In this document: one piece after another, positions 6,291 through 6,488 of the stretch | How the letters are laid out: each line of letters opens with the position of its first letter | How positions within the stretch are numbered: the first letter of the stretch is position 1 | From: DASXTB01 sp036505615 | GTDB taxonomy: Bacteria > Acidobacteriota > UBA6911 > JACQSX01 | Reading direction: 5' to 3' | Assembly: GCA_036505615.1 (NCBI GenBank) | Contig: DASXTB010000299.1 | Span: forward strand, 1-6,488 | DNA: 6,488 nt | Position numbers and translations under genes: made by a program | Notes under the pieces: model-generated | Database searches by the model: none | What the model saw: only the letters and a program-made list of their open reading frames with translations | Told to the model about the DNA's origin: nothing

Positions 6291-6454
6291 TACTGGATCG
6301 CGCTTGCGGTAGACGAGAATACTGTGTTGGCGTTAGAACCGATCAAGCGGATCGTACCAACAACAATGACAAGAATCACCGCCAACATAACCGCATACTC
6401 GGCGATATCTTGGGCTTCGTCCTCACGCAATACGTTCCAGAGAAGATTAATCAT
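6290..6454 (-). CDS. flp: Flp-type (type IVb) pilin, reverse copy
   Basis: This 54-residue pilin is read on the minus strand from the ATG complementary to 6452-6454, with a perfect AGGAGG (complement of 6462-6467) 7 bases upstream. The leader (MINLLWNVLREDEA) is followed by QDIAEYAVML, a hydrophobic helix and a tail ending SAIQ. Glu +5 and Tyr +6 are kept. The residue before the predicted cut is Ala (A14), where this class normally has Gly and where the forward copy has Gly. Residues 25-48 are identical to those of the forward copy, which it faces across the DUF1059 remnant. Its position 24 is Leu, normal for a pilin helix. Its promoter probably lies beyond the window's right edge. Confidence 0.88.
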   Translation of the reverse strand: MINLLWNVLREDEAQDIAEYAVMLAVILVIVVGTIRLIGSNANTVFSSTASAIQ

Positions 6455-6488
6455 TCTTCCGCCTCCTGTCAGCGAAGTACGCGTCGCA

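Overview
The window looks like chromosomal DNA of an acidobacterium (Acidobacteriota, probably Terriglobia-like). I infer this from gene style, not from any search: a DUF4118/PAS hybrid histidine kinase ending in a PilZ domain, a seven-helix membrane protein of the kind common as 'hypothetical' in that phylum, a small secreted CxxC peptide, orphan Flp-type pilins and a DUF1059 gene. No rRNA, tRNA, CRISPR array, transposase or phage gene is visible.

Layout. Positions 1-677 hold no gene I can support, only two short perfect palindromes. At 678-2948 (+) lies the main gene, a membrane hybrid sensor kinase: four TM helices, PAS, HisKA with H265, HATPase, receiver with D557, then PilZ. A 229-base gap with one perfect DnaA-box sequence leads to a 57-residue putative secreted peptide (3178-3351). 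After an 11-bp perfect tandem duplication comes an apparent three-gene operon on the + strand: a 7-TM protein (3461-4324), an unknown soluble protein (4351-4767) and a small helical protein (4802-5077). Positions 5078-5569 have no convincing gene.

The right end is a pilin locus. A 54-residue Flp pilin reads forward (5570-5734) and its 74 percent identical paralogue reads backward (6290-6454). Between them lies a DUF1059 gene (5925-6127) broken by an apparent one-base loss, followed by a hairpin that can terminate both convergent transcripts. No Tad/Cpa secretion genes are present here, so the pilins must rely on machinery encoded elsewhere.

Possible links between genes. The kinase is suited to join a phosphorelay to a PilZ output, and surface pili are a frequent target of c-di-GMP control. 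A connection between this kinase and these pilins is only a proximity-based guess. The most notable observations are the kinase-receiver-PilZ fusion with a displaced PilZ arginine motif, the conserved but synonymously diverged pilin pair with an Ala in place of the usual Gly before the cleavage site, the frameshifted DUF1059 gene, and the secreted CxxC peptide.
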